Shown here one piece after another: positions 29,877-42,483 of a DNA stretch of 64,000 nucleotides (position 1 is its first letter; every line of letters starts with the position of its first letter). The notes under the pieces were generated by a model that saw only the letters and a list, made by a program, of their open reading frames with translations, was not told the origin of the DNA and did no database searches. The translations under genes and the position numbers were made by a program. Origin of the DNA: Ceratopteris richardii (taxonomy: Eukaryota; Streptophyta; Polypodiopsida; Polypodiales; Pteridaceae); assembly GCA_020310875.1 (NCBI GenBank), contig CM035432.1:90507554-90571553 (forward strand). Direction: 5' to 3'.

Positions 29877-32403
29877 CTAACATCGCACCTTGGTCTTCTT
29901 GAGTTCTACTAAATTGTGACAGGTCTCACCTGAAGATCCTTTTTCCTTGCCTCGAATTGTGGGAGCATGAAAAATTATAGACCTTTTCTTGTATTCCCCC
30001 ATATAGTTTGATAAGGTGGAAATGATATGTTCTTCCTCCCTATTTCGATCTAACATAGAAAACTCTTCATATACATCATCCAAATTTGGAGTCGGCTAGT
30101 TTTCCTCAATGTCCAATTCCTCAAAGGGTGGTCTTGAACTCCCATTCTTTTTCTAGCGGTCTTCTTGAATCTTAGCCCACAAATCTTGTGGCCAATCAAC
30201 TTCTAGTTCAAGGATTATAGAAAGTGATTTGCCTTGAGTGCTCTGTTGTTCTTCCTTACTATCTTTCTCATTAGGTGTTCGTGTTGGTTTTTGATCAACC
30301 TGCTTAAAACACTCATTGTATTGATTCTCAGATATTCTAGTATCTGGTAGGATTGGGATTGTCTTCTCTAGAGTGGCTTGGGCTACCTCTATGAGCTTCC
30401 TACATATTGCCAATCTCTCCTCCTCTAATTCCCCTTGTGGGTAGAGTTTCTTATGTTGCTCTATGTTTGGTCCAGTAATGATTCTAGCTTGATAAGCTTT
30501 CAACCACATATCTAGGTCGTATGGTCTTGGATCTGCTAGAACTGATCCCGATTTATCTCGTTCTTGGGTGTGGGATTTAGGTGGTGTATTCTCTGGTACT
30601 TCCAGTTCCTCAGGTTACTTACTTTTTTTTACATCCTTCTTGTCCTCCTTATTCTTAATTTTCATCCATTTGTTTCTAAGTTTTTCCCTTCTTGTTTTCC
30701 AACTCTACGTTTTCTTCATTTGGTTACTCTCACATGGATCTTCCGAATCTTCCACTACCTGTACCCTTGGCTCTAGGTCCTTGTTCATCTCTTGTTCGGA
30801 GTCTACTTTCTTGCTCTCTTGTCCTTTAACTTGCGCTCGTGTGATAGCTTTAAATGGTACTATGTACTCCTTATCACTTCCTGATGATTCAATTACTTCA
30901 ATCACATTGATTTGTGTTGTGTTATGAGTCTTATTGGGATTCTTTGGACAATATCTAAATAGATGTTCCTTTCCACATTCATTGCAGCACCCTTCTTAAG
31001 TCCTAGGAGGTGGTGGGTTGTATGGCAGAGTGCATTCTCTTATGAAGTGATGCCTCCGCATCTATAGCAAGGTCCTTTTGGCACACGTGGTCTAATGGGT
31101 GTTCTCATGGGAGCTGGAGTTTTAGGTGCGGTGTACATTAGATTTGCATATTCTCGCCCATAAGTGTTATCATATCCTTCATAAACATAGTATTGTGGGT
31201 CATAAGTTTGGTCATACTCCATCAGATTAGTGTCATAGGGGTAGTATTCACATTGGGTTTGCTCATATCCATGAGTCGACTGTACTAGCCAAAGGTGTAG
31301 CTGGTACTATGGCTCTTTCCATGTTTTCCTCTGGTTGAGTATATTTAACTGGCACTGCAATCTGTGGAAGGGGTGGTTGTTGTCCTGATACTGGCTGCGG
31401 TTGTTCACATTGCCCTTGTTCATATGGTCTAGGTGCTCCTTGTGGGCCTGGATAGGGATTCTATCTTGGAATCTATCATCCTTGTTCTCTAGGAGGGTAT
31501 CCATAAGGCCTATACTGAGGTTGATTTAAGGGCCTTGATTGTCTTTTGAATGGGCAATTTTCAGTAGTATGGTTAGTGTATTTTTGTTCTATATGGTAGT
31601 ATAGGCTGGGTCCTTGAGGTAGCTGCCTATTGTATGGGTAAGCTTGAGGCATGCCTATTCCTCCCCTTGCATGCAGGTGAGATCTGTGATCTCGACCACA
31701 TAGGCTACATCTCCAAAGTATCGGCATTCTCATAGGTGGGTTCTAGTAATTTCTCTATCTGTGGACTCCTAACTTCTTGGCTACCAGTCGATCTTTCAAC
31801 TCATAGAAAGTCATTGGGCTTACTTCCTATCCGCATGTGGGTGAATCGATTTGTAATAGTAAGTTTTACCCATGGATCAGGTATACGTCCAATAGGTAGT
31901 CATCTTGAGGTATCAAATCCCCTCTCAAGACTCAAGTCATTACAGACTTACCTCTTGGTGTGGTCACTAGCTCTTCAGGGTCAGGTCTCCCCAAGTTTCT
32001 GTGTCCCTCCAATTCTCCTCTCTTGTTGATCCGGTCTGGGTTTTCTGTCACTATGTAGATGTGACCTAATTTATCCATGTACACTCCTCCCTCGTACGTA
32101 ACTGTGGGCCTGGGCACTATTGTTGATTCGACATAGTTTACCATTCTTGCAACAAACCTATTTAAACCATCAAGGTAAATAGGGATCCCTTGCAGATTGA
32201 TGGACACATATTGTTAGAGAGGTGTGGTATTCACCCTTCACGGTTGACATAAAGTTCCCCCTAGGGGCAGATCCATGCATGTCCTCTGAGGCCATGGGTA
32301 GCTCCTCCTCTGAATCACTAGAGGTGTTTGTATAGATTGAGTGCTGGCTTGCTTGGGTTGCACCTCCTACCAATGAGATGAAGCTCCTCCGGCTACTTAA
32401 CAC
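29877..32403 (-). pseudogene. E0 gag, broken
   Basis: Minus-strand pieces (32170..32403, 31932..32207, 31476..31733, 31040..31222, 30705..30905, 30153..30509, 29877..30083) correspond in order to E1 gag. The N-terminal segment has a Ser/Asp/Glu run. Next is LDGLNRFVARMVNYVES with the GGVYMDKLGHIYIVTENPDR block, then the zinc-knuckle region (CYRCGG), then the YQARIITGPN region and the C-terminal acidic part. Y holds a related N-terminal segment at 62119..62346. There are many breaks. Confidence 0.75.
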
Positions 32404-32518
32404 CTGTCATGATCTTAAGTTCATTCACCCCTTTGGGATTATGTTTAATCCCTATTTCCCCTTAATTACCTCCTCAATCACTCCAAATTTTGCACGCAAA
32501 TGGCTTAATTGGTTCTGG

Positions 32519-32790
32519 ATGATACCACTTTTGGCGATACCACACCGACGATACGATACTAGTTTTGGCATGATACAATACCAGAAATCTTCAACGATAC
32601 GATACCACAAAGTGGCATGATACGATATAGGAGGTGCAGACAATACGATACCTCTACAACCCCAATATATGATACTTGAATAGTCGACCATACAATATTG
32701 CTCAATGCATGATACGATACCAAAGATTTACATGATACGATACTAGAAAACCTCCTTATATGATACTAAAGGTCTCATGATACGATCAGG
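32519..32790 (-). repeat. E0 leader array of GATACGATACC-type repeats
   Basis: About 270 bp upstream of E0 gag (on its strand) is filled with GATAC, CGATAC and ATGATACGATAC motifs. Similar arrays occur in X (51914..52575) and Y (62735..63060). The place is the same as that of the AAAATCGCGATTTT arrays in E1 and E2. Confidence 0.8.
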
Positions 32791-33780
32791 GTAAAAAATA
32801 ACACCACCCCCTCATTCAAAAGTATACAAATATGGGAAAAATTCCCTAAGTATATCAATACTATAACTATAAATAAATCTTGATGATAACTACTATTTAA
32901 ATTTTAAAATTCTGGCAAATTTTGATGAGAGCCTAAAATTGACAATTTCGATGATTTTGCATGACAAAAATGAAAAATCTATGCCTTTGAGGTATTAAGT
33001 TATTTCTGAAAGTTGGTCTATGTTCTATTTTTGCAAAAGCATAAAGAATGGTAAAGTTGAAACTCAACTGCTAATAAATGCAATCAGATGGCTCTATGGA
33101 CACCAATATATAACAACGTTGAGTACCTACATAGTGGAAGGATGAACGTCTTCTCAAAAAATTCGCTTCCAATATATTCACTCCAAATATGCTAACTCAT
33201 CGGGTCAGACCTATCATGTATTGAATGCTTCTAGCTCATACCCGTACCATTACTAAATAGGTTAGATGGTGTTCAAATCAAATGAATATTTCTAATCTGA
33301 CCAATAAATTATTAGAATGGAAAATCAATTTTTCATTAAATCATCATCTTTTTTAATCTATCTGGATCCTCCATTTATAATCAGTTATTATAGTCTTCAT
33401 ATTTACGAGAAAAGGAAACTCAACCTTCCCAACTAGTTACACAAGCCTAGACGACATCTGTTATCTTCGTAATGATATCATAACATCATTTATCATACGT
33501 TCAAGCAAAGCCTTACAGAAATCACATTGCCCCTTTCAAATTGACAAAAAGATTGTATCAAGATTTGACACTCCATGATATTAGATAGAACATCTAGCAT
33601 CTCAAGTTGAAGGGAGTTCAATATTGTACATACAAGTCAATCGTTGGAGAGACATACCTCTTTCTTTTTTGAAGAGGAGAGAAGTGAATTAATAATTAAA
33701 AGAGTAGAAAACCATCAGAGAGGAAGTCTGTCCAAACTTAGACATACAAACAAGAGGTATTCTAGGACTAAGAAAAGGAG
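32791..33780. other. Unassigned AT-rich sequence
   Basis: Nearly 1 kb beyond the E0 leader where its 5' LTR would be expected. I find no convincing LTR, primer site or open frame here, so the E0 5' end appears lost or diverged beyond recognition. Confidence 0.4.
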
Positions 33781-33799
33781 GAGGGACTTCCTCTAACTA

Positions 33800-34600
33800 T
33801 AGGGGTGAACATGTAAGGGAACAACAAAGTTGAAAAGAAGGCCGATTCCAAGAATACAATGGGCTTCCAGGTTTGAATTCTAAAGACTTTAGCAACAAAT
33901 AGCATCAATCTCTTGGGGTACAACACTCTGCACAGATTATGAAGGACAGCCCAAAGCATTTTGGGCCCTTTGCAAGGGAAGAAATAAACCAACATCAACA
34001 CAACTAGCACCAATATAGCACAAAAAAGTCAATTGCTTGGACAATGAGCTAAACCACAAGACTGATGCAGCAGCAGCCAGAGAAGAAGAGGCTTAAAGAA
34101 AAAACAAAACCTAATGGAAACCATATTGCACTGTTCCTTATACCATTGTAGACTCCATGAATAAGACTTGGCAAAGAGACTTTAAAGAGACCCTCTGTAC
34201 CAGTAGTAAGCCGGCAAAGCAAAAAGTCCAACCAACAAAGAGCCATCACCAAAGTACCAATGCTTGGGCATTGAGCTGAACCAGAAAACTGATGCATAAG
34301 AGCCTTGGAGAAGAAGCAAGACCCAATGAAAATCATAAGGGCACTTTCACTTACACTAGTTCAAACACCACTAGTAGGGCTTGGCAAAGAGAATAGTCGA
34401 GAGAGCTTTTGTACTTGTGGTAATCCAACAAGGAAATAATTCAACAGATACATGAAACACAATCTCAAAATAGCACCATTCAACAAAATTGAGTTCCTAG
34501 CTCTCCAGATGTACCACAAGATGATGCTTCTCCACAAGTTCCGAAGAGCAATGTCATATCTGAAGCAGGCACCAATCTTTAGCAGATACTATGCAAATCT
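33800..34600 (-). repeat. Diverged tandem repeat of about 227 bp, possible LINE relic
   Basis: About three tandem units are recognisable. The block GAGCT-[AG]-AACCA-[CG] followed by a purine-rich stretch starts near 34048 and 34275, and its 5' neighbour near 33820 is more diverged. Minus-strand translation gives open pieces (34049..34336, 33768..34013), and near 34400..34560 a string ALRNLWRSIILWYIWRARNS. That recalls the W-x-I-W-x-x-R-N block near the C-terminus of plant non-LTR reverse transcriptases. The LINE reading is tentative. Confidence 0.35.
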
Positions 34601-35240
34601 GATCATAGCTAGCTAAGAAATAAATGACCAAAGACTACAAGAATGTTGATCAAGTTCTACAAAGAAGCCTTGGAAAGGAACATGTCCTGGGAAAGAACCA
34701 GAAAAAATCATTTTACTTGGGCAAAATATATTGAAGATTTTCCTTGAAGAGAACCCTAGACATCAGATATTTTATATATTTGAGGAATGCATTTTACAAT
34801 ACAGCTAGGCTATTGCTTCATACAAAGGCTTTATCTACTCAACATCATCATAGCTTCCAAAAGAAATAGGTGAGCACTGGTGAATATTAGCATGCACAAT
34901 GTCAAGCTCGTGTATAGTGACATAAGTTATATTAGTGTTAGAGGCAGAAAATAGATCTCTCTTATAAATGCTAAAAGAAGATAACTATATAAGAAGAATT
35001 ACATTACTACTACTCTCCCTTTGCCAGTGAATGCCATCCATCCAACTTGTTCCACCAGGAATGACTAGGGAAAAACATCATGTAGTACATCGTAATCCAG
35101 TCAAACACACAGAAAAATCATCGCAATGTCTTCATGACATCTTCATAATAGGATAACATGTAACAAACAACCAAATTCACCACATAAGTAGACACTTACG
35201 ATCAAACACCTTCATAGCAATCTCCAACACTACCACATCT
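34601..35240. other. Unassigned sequence
   Basis: AT-rich sequence with no open frame, repeat or RNA gene that I can support. Confidence 0.4.
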
Positions 35241-35510
<270 letters not shown>

Positions 35511-36600
35511 ACATCTGTGCAATTGGAACCACCTATACTGCCCAATGTACATAATCTAGACTGCCATGAAGATTTGAACAGGGAGTAATAAAGTAACACA
35601 ACACTGAATGCACAAGGAGCTTATGTGCTAGATGCAAGCTCCTAGATGGATTTATTGAACCAACTTGACACAAATTACCTACACACAAAGGACTGGCTGG
35701 TAAAGTTGGATAGAGTGCAATAGCTAAACACAGATGGTTTCCAAATATAAGGTTGGACAAAGATTTGAAAATTTATACCTTATAAAACCTGTAGCAAAAT
35801 AGATTTTATACTTGCTCTATTATATTGCAATTTACTTGAGCCTGATACACTCCTTTGAACCTGCAATGATACTAAATTCTTAGGCCAAGAATCAAATAAA
35901 CATGCAAACACACATGAACAAGACCCAAGTGTCTAAAATGTTGAAACTTTGAATTGTTGCTTTGTACATCATCACGACCTATACTTTCAAGGATCTTTAT
36001 TATGTCCTGTACATAGTAGACACAAAAAAAATCTTAATATGTCCACAGAACAGAGCCTAAGATTATTGGTCTGAGATTCAACTATGGCCTGAGATTATTG
36101 GTCAAAGCATACAATAAACCTTCTAAATCATCCAGTAGAAAACTCACATATATGATATAAACTCACATATATGAAGGCTCTATACCTGTACCACCATTAA
36201 AAAAAGACAATCTGTAACTCAATTAATTATTAAATTGCAAAAGCATTGCAACTACCACGAGTGCTCCCCTTAATAGACTGTATACATCCAGGAAGAAATG
36301 ATGAAGTACATTGTACAACCTGAAGAAATGATGAAGTACACTGTACAACCTGAAGCAAATACCAGTAGCTATACTAAACCACAAGTTATATCAGAGAGCT
36401 TAAAAAACTTTCTGAGCTAAGAAGTATAGGTAAGGCACAGATGAACAAGGGGGAACAAGCAGACTTCTTATAAGATGCTAAAAACAACTTATACACAAAA
36501 CAACTTGTAGCACCGCTGTGTTTTTCTCCTTGCACTTTATTGATTGGAAGCTCTCTGTTGTGTTGAGGACCTTGATGATGAAAGATCTCATACAAATGCA
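35511..36600. other. Unassigned sequence
   Basis: About 1.1 kb without supported features. A short tandem duplication GAAATGATGAAGTACA-x-TGTACAACCT lies near 36294..36355. Confidence 0.4.
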
Positions 36601-36870
36601 AATTTCACACATACACACATACCTTACACATAAAATGCACACATACACATAACAACAGCCACACATACACATGCATTCCAATAGCAGCCACACATGTATA
36701 TACATGCATGCACACATACACATACATTCTAGCAGTAGCACACATGCACATGCACACATGTACATACATACACTTGTACACATAAACATATATTTCACAC
36801 ACACAAACCACACATACATACACATTTATATAGAAAACCACACATATGTATACACAAACAGACATAGACC
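36601..36870. repeat. ACACATACAC-rich simple repeat
   Basis: An irregular CA/CATA-rich stretch with interspersed ATGCA motifs. The open frames across it are artefacts of low complexity. Confidence 0.8.
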
Positions 36871-37159
36871 TACTGTTATAGAGATTCCTATAGATAATTA
36901 TGGATCTACGAACCAAGCTCAAAAAGAACCTATGGCACAACCTTTTTCTTCAAAAATTACCTTATAAAAATCCACAATGTAATAATTTGGCCATCTTTTC
37001 CCTGCAACATTATAACAATCAAGAAGCATATGTAACAATGACCTAAAAGATGAAGCAAACAGATATGAGATGCTACACACACAATTACATTACTTGGGTT
37101 CTTTTCAGTGCCTTCTTGTGGGAAACAGTTTCAAACTTTTTGGAAACCTGTCCAGTTTA

Positions 37160-37737
37160 ACAACCTGTCCTCACATGCATATACACACTCTCGATTTATT
37201 TTGACATATTCATACCTAGCTCTTGCACACACTTGCACATACACACACGTGCATACATACTTCTACACACATCTATCTCGAAACAACATTAGATTACCAA
37301 ATTTCTGATCAGAGATAGGTCCCAAATTCCAAGAAGTTCAATGTGAAAGCCTTCAAATACTCTAAAAGGATTGTTTAGTATACTCACATACATACACACA
37401 TATAAGCATGAATAAAAACATAATATATACATGCAAGCATCACACATACTTTTGAATTTCAAACATACATATATACATGCACGAATACAAGAATACAAAC
37501 ATGCACACATGTAAGCATCTCACATGCAAGAATCACCCATGCACACATATACATAACACACATACATATTACATGCATCACACATGCATCCATATGTATA
37601 TACACACATACATATTACATGCATCACACATGCATCCATATGTACATACACATATACATACATGCACGAATACAAGAATACAAACATACATACATGCAAT
37701 AATACATGAATACAAACATACACACATGAAAGCATGG
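37160..37737. repeat. CATACA/ATGCA-rich simple repeat at the E2 insertion site
   Basis: Low-complexity sequence with short internal duplications, such as the block CATACATATTACATGCATCA repeated near 37561 and 37609. It resumes as CACATGCATGAGTCATACATA right of E2 at 44243, so E2 was inserted inside it. Confidence 0.8.
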
Positions 37738-38498
37738 TGTTGAAGCTGAAGGTCAAGGACAAAGCATAGGAGCACATCAAAGAGGTGGACACACAAGAAG
37801 AAGGAGCAAGTAGGGAGCTCCAAGAAGTACATGTCAACTTTTCATAAGAATCCCCTACAAAAACAGTGATTTTCATCACTAAAAACCATTGTGAAGCTGA
37901 AGGTCAAGGACAAAGCATAGGAGCAAATCAAAGAGGTGGACACACAAGAAGAAGGAGCAAGTAGGGAGCTCCAAGAAGTACATGTCAACTTTTCATAAGA
38001 ATCCCCTACAAAAACAGTGATTTTCATCACTAAAAACCATTGTAAATACCATTTTCTATTTTTGTAACTCCATTTTGTTCAAGACGAGGAGTCCTCGAGC
38101 TTGAGGGATTTTAGAAGTATCATCGTACCAATTTTCATAGTTTTTAGACTTCGTTTGAGCCCTCAAATAAGCCCTGGAGCCTAATTTTTAACTAGGCCGG
38201 ACACTAGGTCTGGACAGAGCCAAAACTACTCAAAAAACTATAAAAAGTGCTAGAGAGCTCATTTTTGGGGTTGGCTTGTTAGAGAATAGAGCTTTTGTAA
38301 GAGAGTTCCTTTGCAATTGAAAGCTTTCCATTGTTCCTCTCTTTGATCTTACCTTGTGCGCGTGTGTGTGTATGTGTGTGCATGTTTGTGTGCTTTCACT
38401 CATGCACTTGTGCCTTCACTTGCTCATGGTCTTCATACCAGTCCTCACGTCTCCGTGGATTGACAAGTAAATGAGGCGGTGCTTATGCTTGAGCTACA
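37738..38498 (+). repeat. E2 5' LTR with internal 151-bp duplication
   Basis: The first part of the LTR is present twice in tandem (units start at 37742 and 37893, period 151 bp). The 3' LTR has the same duplication, so the source element already had it. E1 LTRs have a single unit. The TATA block CTATAAAAAG lies at 38238. Confidence 0.93.
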
Positions 38499-38506
38499 CC
38501 AAATTT

Positions 38507-38524
38507 TGGTGCCGTTGCCGGGGA
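38507..38524 (+). other. E2 primer binding site (tRNA-Asp type)
   Basis: TGGTGCCGTTGCCGGGGA lies 8 bp after the LTR and matches the plant tRNA-Asp 3' end with one mismatch. Confidence 0.85.
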
Positions 38525-38849
38525 GAGAGCTTCGAGGGCGAGTGTTGTGATGGTAAGATCGTAGATTTGCGACATTGGAAGGTAAAAAAACTGTCATTTT
38601 TGTTCATTTTCTGTTTTTTCCTCTTCATCTTCATCATCATCACCATCTCCACCTTCTTCCGTCTTCTTCTTCATAGAAATTTCTTGTTTTTTAGTGCATT
38701 TTCACCATTTTCATACCATCTTTCATGGATTATTGTGCGAGAAGGAGTTAGGAAGTGCAAGGGAGAGCAAGCGCCTGTGTTTTTTCACGATTTTTTGCAC
38801 ATACGGAGCTCGTCATTGCTCAGGGCTCATAAATTTGAATTTCCCACCA

Positions 38850-39856
38850 AAAAACACGATTCTGACTGAAAATCGTGATTTTCATAAAATTCAATTTTTT
38901 TCAAAAGAATACGATTTTCTATTTCCCGCCTAAAAGCTTTTTGAAAAGAACATGATTCTGGGGTCATTCTCAGAATCGCGATTCTCTGGTTGTGCTCAAA
39001 ATCGTGATTCTCTAAATTTCTCAAAAAAAAAAAATGATTCTGAGAAGACACGATTTTCAATGGGCTCAAAATCATGATTTTCACAAATCACGATTTTCAG
39101 CCAAAAACACGATTTTGTGAAAACACGCTTCTCTGTGGCTCCAAAATTGCGATTTTCAAAAACACAATTTTCATCCAAAATCGCGATTTTCAAAAAACAC
39201 GATTTTCATTAAGGTTTAAAATCGTGATTTTCAGAACACGATTTTCAAGAACACGATTTTCATCCAAAATCACGATTTTTTGGTCATTCTCAAAATTAGT
39301 GATTTTCAGGCCAAAAACACAATTTTGACCAAACACGATTTTCATTCAAAATCGCGATTTTCAAGCTAAAAAAACAATTTTGACCAAACATGATTTTCAT
39401 TCAAAATCGTGATTTTGTGATCATACTCAAAATCGTGATTTTGTGATCATACTCAAAATCGTGTTTTTCACGATTCTCACTCAAAATCGCGTTTTTCACG
39501 ATTCTCAATCAAATCGCGTTTTTCACGATTCTCACTCAAAATTGCGTTTTTCACGATTCTCACTCAAAATCGCATTTTTCACGATTCTCACTCAAAATCA
39601 CATTTTTTGGGATTGTTCAGAATCGCAATTTTCATCAGTGCTTAGCATCGCGATTCTCATGATTTCACCAAAATCGTGATTTTTGCGGTTGCTCAGCATC
39701 GCGATTTTCATCATCCCTCAAAATCGCGATTTTCATCACTGCTTATCATCGCAATTTTCAGGATTTCACAAAATCATGATTTTTGTGGTTGCTCAGCATC
39801 GCGATTTTCATGATCCCTCAAAATCGCGATTTTCACATAAAATCGTGATTTTTCCA
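38850..39856 (+). repeat. E2 leader array of ATCGCGAT/ATCGTGAT motifs
   Basis: About 1 kb of alternating CACGATTTT and AAAATCG[CT]GATTTTCA motifs in the same place as in E1. Near 39450..39600 there is a clear tandem block of 28-bp units (ACTCAAAATCGCGTTTTTCA...). Many palindromes have TG or CA where E1 has CG, as expected from methylated-cytosine decay in an older copy. Confidence 0.9.
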
Positions 39857-40130
39857 TAAGTGCCTGTTTCTCTGTTTTGACCCCCAAGAGCCTGATTTGA
39901 CATAACGTTTTCATCAAAAGTCCATTTTTTGAGCTCTATAGCTCGTTGAAAAGCTCGTTTCGAATCCTACACGGCCTCAACTAATTTTTGTTAAGAATAA
40001 TGCATTGATTTTTAGATAGGATAATTTGAAGTTGACCCTCAAGTGGGACTAGGAAACCAAGGGGGCTCCAAAGGATTTTGAGCAATACCAAGGGGAAATT
40101 TTGGACTCTTAACCAAAGCTTATGAACCTG

Positions 40131-40860
40131 AGTCTGCCCCCTATCATCCACAAGCTAACAAACAAGCTAAGAGCACAAACAAGATCCTATGTAATGTCTT
40201 GAATAAACTAGTCAATAATAAACGTTTTGATTGGGACAAACAGCTTCATCATGTTGTTTGGGCTTATCGAGTTTCCTATAAAACGGTACTCAATGCCACC
40301 CCATTTTAGATGGTCTTCGAAAAAAATGTTGTGCTACCATTGGATTTCCTAATGCCTGCTTTAAAAGTAGCACAAGAGCACGAGTGGAATGGACATGAGT
40401 TTTCCTCTAGGATCTTTGAAAGGTGAGATGAGGCTACGAGCGGCAGCAGGCATCTATGCTGCAAAGAAAAGGCAAAAGGCATACTTCGATGCACACATCA
40501 AGGATAAGGGACTGAAAGAAGGAGACCTAGTGTTGGTTTACACACTCAAGCAACATGCCCGTAAATTGGAGAAAAGAGGATATGGACCCATGATCATTAA
40601 TAGAATTTCCACTAGTGGTGCGGTTCAATTGCCACTCTAGAGGGGGACATCTTGCCAAGCTATATTAGTGGATGTCGAGTCAAGCTATATCAAGAACCTC
40701 TTACAGAGGATATGCTAACGAGACTCAACACTGCTAAGAAGCAGAAAGAAGAAGAGTTGAGGGTTAGAGAAGAAGCACAAGCCGAGCCGAGACAACGTAT
40801 TAGATGAAACAAGTTAAGGTGACTAGGCCTATATGTCAACCCTAAAGCCCCAAAATATCA
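40131..40860 (+). pseudogene. E2 integrase C-terminal end
   Basis: The sequence resumes pol at the integrase end. The open piece 40389..40640 encodes AYFDAHIKDKGLKEGDLVLV followed by the GYGPMIINRISTSGA module, nearly identical to E1. The copy is broken. Confidence 0.85.
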
Positions 40861-40861
40861 C

Positions 40862-41560
40862 ATGGACATGTGCCAAAAATCGGGCATAATTACTTCTCAA
40901 AAAGTCGAACGACACCCCTTTGTGACCATAGAGATAGGACATGGAAAGAGTGTGAGGACTGTGAAAGCATTGATTGACTCAGGTGCAACAACTAGTGCAA
41001 TTAGACTTTCCTACTGCCAAGATTTGCAGTTGAACATCAATCCCATAGAAGCCTACCTCATAGGATTGGGAGGTGTGGAAACCCCTTGTTTGGGCGAGGT
41101 GGAACTTCCCATCTACCTTCAAGATGTTCCAATGAAAGTCAACATGCTAGTGTGTCAAGATGAGAACCTTACAAAACCACTTGTCTTGGGTCAAGATTGG
41201 ATCTATGACCATTCAGCTAACTTAAACCTAAGAAGTCAAATTCTTCAAGTTTGGGTACAGGAACAATGCATTACATTAGATTTAGAGAACTGCATGCTCA
41301 CAAATCTAGATGTCCCACGTTCTCTTAGTTCTTCTAAGACTAATCATATGGAAGAAGGTGTTGTAGGTGTCAGCTCTATGATGCAGAAGGAGTCAATCGT
41401 GAAAGAACAGGTTCGAAGGTGGGTGGATCTCTCTTCTTCTCCAAAGACTCAGGTAGCCACAGTAGTTCCACCACAAAGGCAAACACAACCATTCACGAAC
41501 ACTGCTATATCAAATAGAAAGACACCATTCGACAAGAAAGTAATTCCGGGCATGAAGTAG
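40862..41560 (+). CDS. E2 PR2: second retropepsin-like domain
   Basis: This 232-residue open frame contains VKALIDSGATTSAIRLS, GLGGVETPCLGEVELPIYL and PLVLGQDWIYDH, matching E1 PR2 almost residue for residue despite the age of E2. Both retropepsin signature motifs (D-S-G-A and L-G-x-D-W) are present. It lies after the integrase end. Retention of this frame where gag and RT are gone may be chance or selection; a substitution test would decide. Confidence 0.75.
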   Translation: MDMCQKSGIITSQKVERHPFVTIEIGHGKSVRTVKALIDSGATTSAIRLSYCQDLQLNINPIEAYLIGLGGVETPCLGEVELPIYLQDVPMKVNMLVCQDENLTKPLVLGQDWIYDHSANLNLRSQILQVWVQEQCITLDLENCMLTNLDVPRSLSSSKTNHMEEGVVGVSSMMQKESIVKEQVRRWVDLSSSPKTQVATVVPPQRQTQPFTNTAISNRKTPFDKKVIPGMK

Positions 41561-42120
41561 ATCTGGGTACGAAAAGGAAAGCGACCACCATCCTTGCCAA
41601 CACAATTCCCACCCAGGCAGGCCAACAATGTGAAGACCATAACCAAACAACCACAACCAGCTCAACAAGAAGGTCTGCGACAAATATGGGTGCCTAAGAA
41701 ATTAGTTGCAACTCAACAAGGGCGATTATCCATGTGGGTTCCAAAAGGACTCTTACACGCACCTAGGCCTATGCTCTCCACCATGCAAAAGGTCTCAACC
41801 AAGAAGCCAAGGAGAGAAAAGGGAAAGAACTGAGCACAAAGACCACAGGAGGATAGACTCACCTCTTCGGCAATAGTCAGAAGACCAACAACAATGGTAT
41901 GGGTATGGAAGCCAAAAGCACCGGTAGGCCCCACAGAACCAAAGAGTCAACCACAAAGGATCAAAGCCTCAAGAAACCATCCAAACATGGAGCAGCCAAA
42001 GGAGATCACTAAACAGTCGAAGACCATTCTCAAATGGATCCCTATAAGGAGGAAGGCTCAGTGGTCATCTCGAGATCCAATGGATATCTCCAAGAAAGAG
42101 GGCATCAACATCCACAAATA
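41561..42120 (+). pseudogene. E2 W-V-P-K tail
   Basis: Pieces encode QIWVPKKL, MWVPKGLLHA and VWVWKPKAP in a basic, Gln/Pro-rich context, in the same order as in E1 (open piece 41594..41833 and later). Function is unknown. Confidence 0.7.
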
Positions 42121-42342
42121 ACATCGAAAGCCTCGACGAGCGACAACCATGTGCTCCTTGCACAACCCTGTCTTTTGCACCATTCAGGTCATCCATTTCC
42201 AAAGTATGCATTAATATAGGGCCACATTACATGGCCATGCATAGACACATTTGAGAGTCCCATGCACAAGAGCACATTGACATATGTCAATTATTTTTTC
42301 TGATACCAACATCTGTCGTCTTGTTTGGTGACATTGTTCCTC

Positions 42343-42351
42343 AAAAAAAAA

Positions 42352-42387
<36 letters not shown>
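42343..42387 (+). repeat. A run and GA microsatellite before the ARGONAUTE-like fragment
   Basis: Ten A residues followed by GAGAGA repeats. The same place in E1 is a 24-A run. Confidence 0.85.
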
Positions 42388-42392
<5 letters not shown>

Positions 42393-42483
42393 TCCCAGGT
42401 TTGGCTCATGGAACATGAATGAGTCATGCTTAGTTTAAGGTGGAACCATTGATTACTAGGCATTTATCAGTTTTGATAGATGT

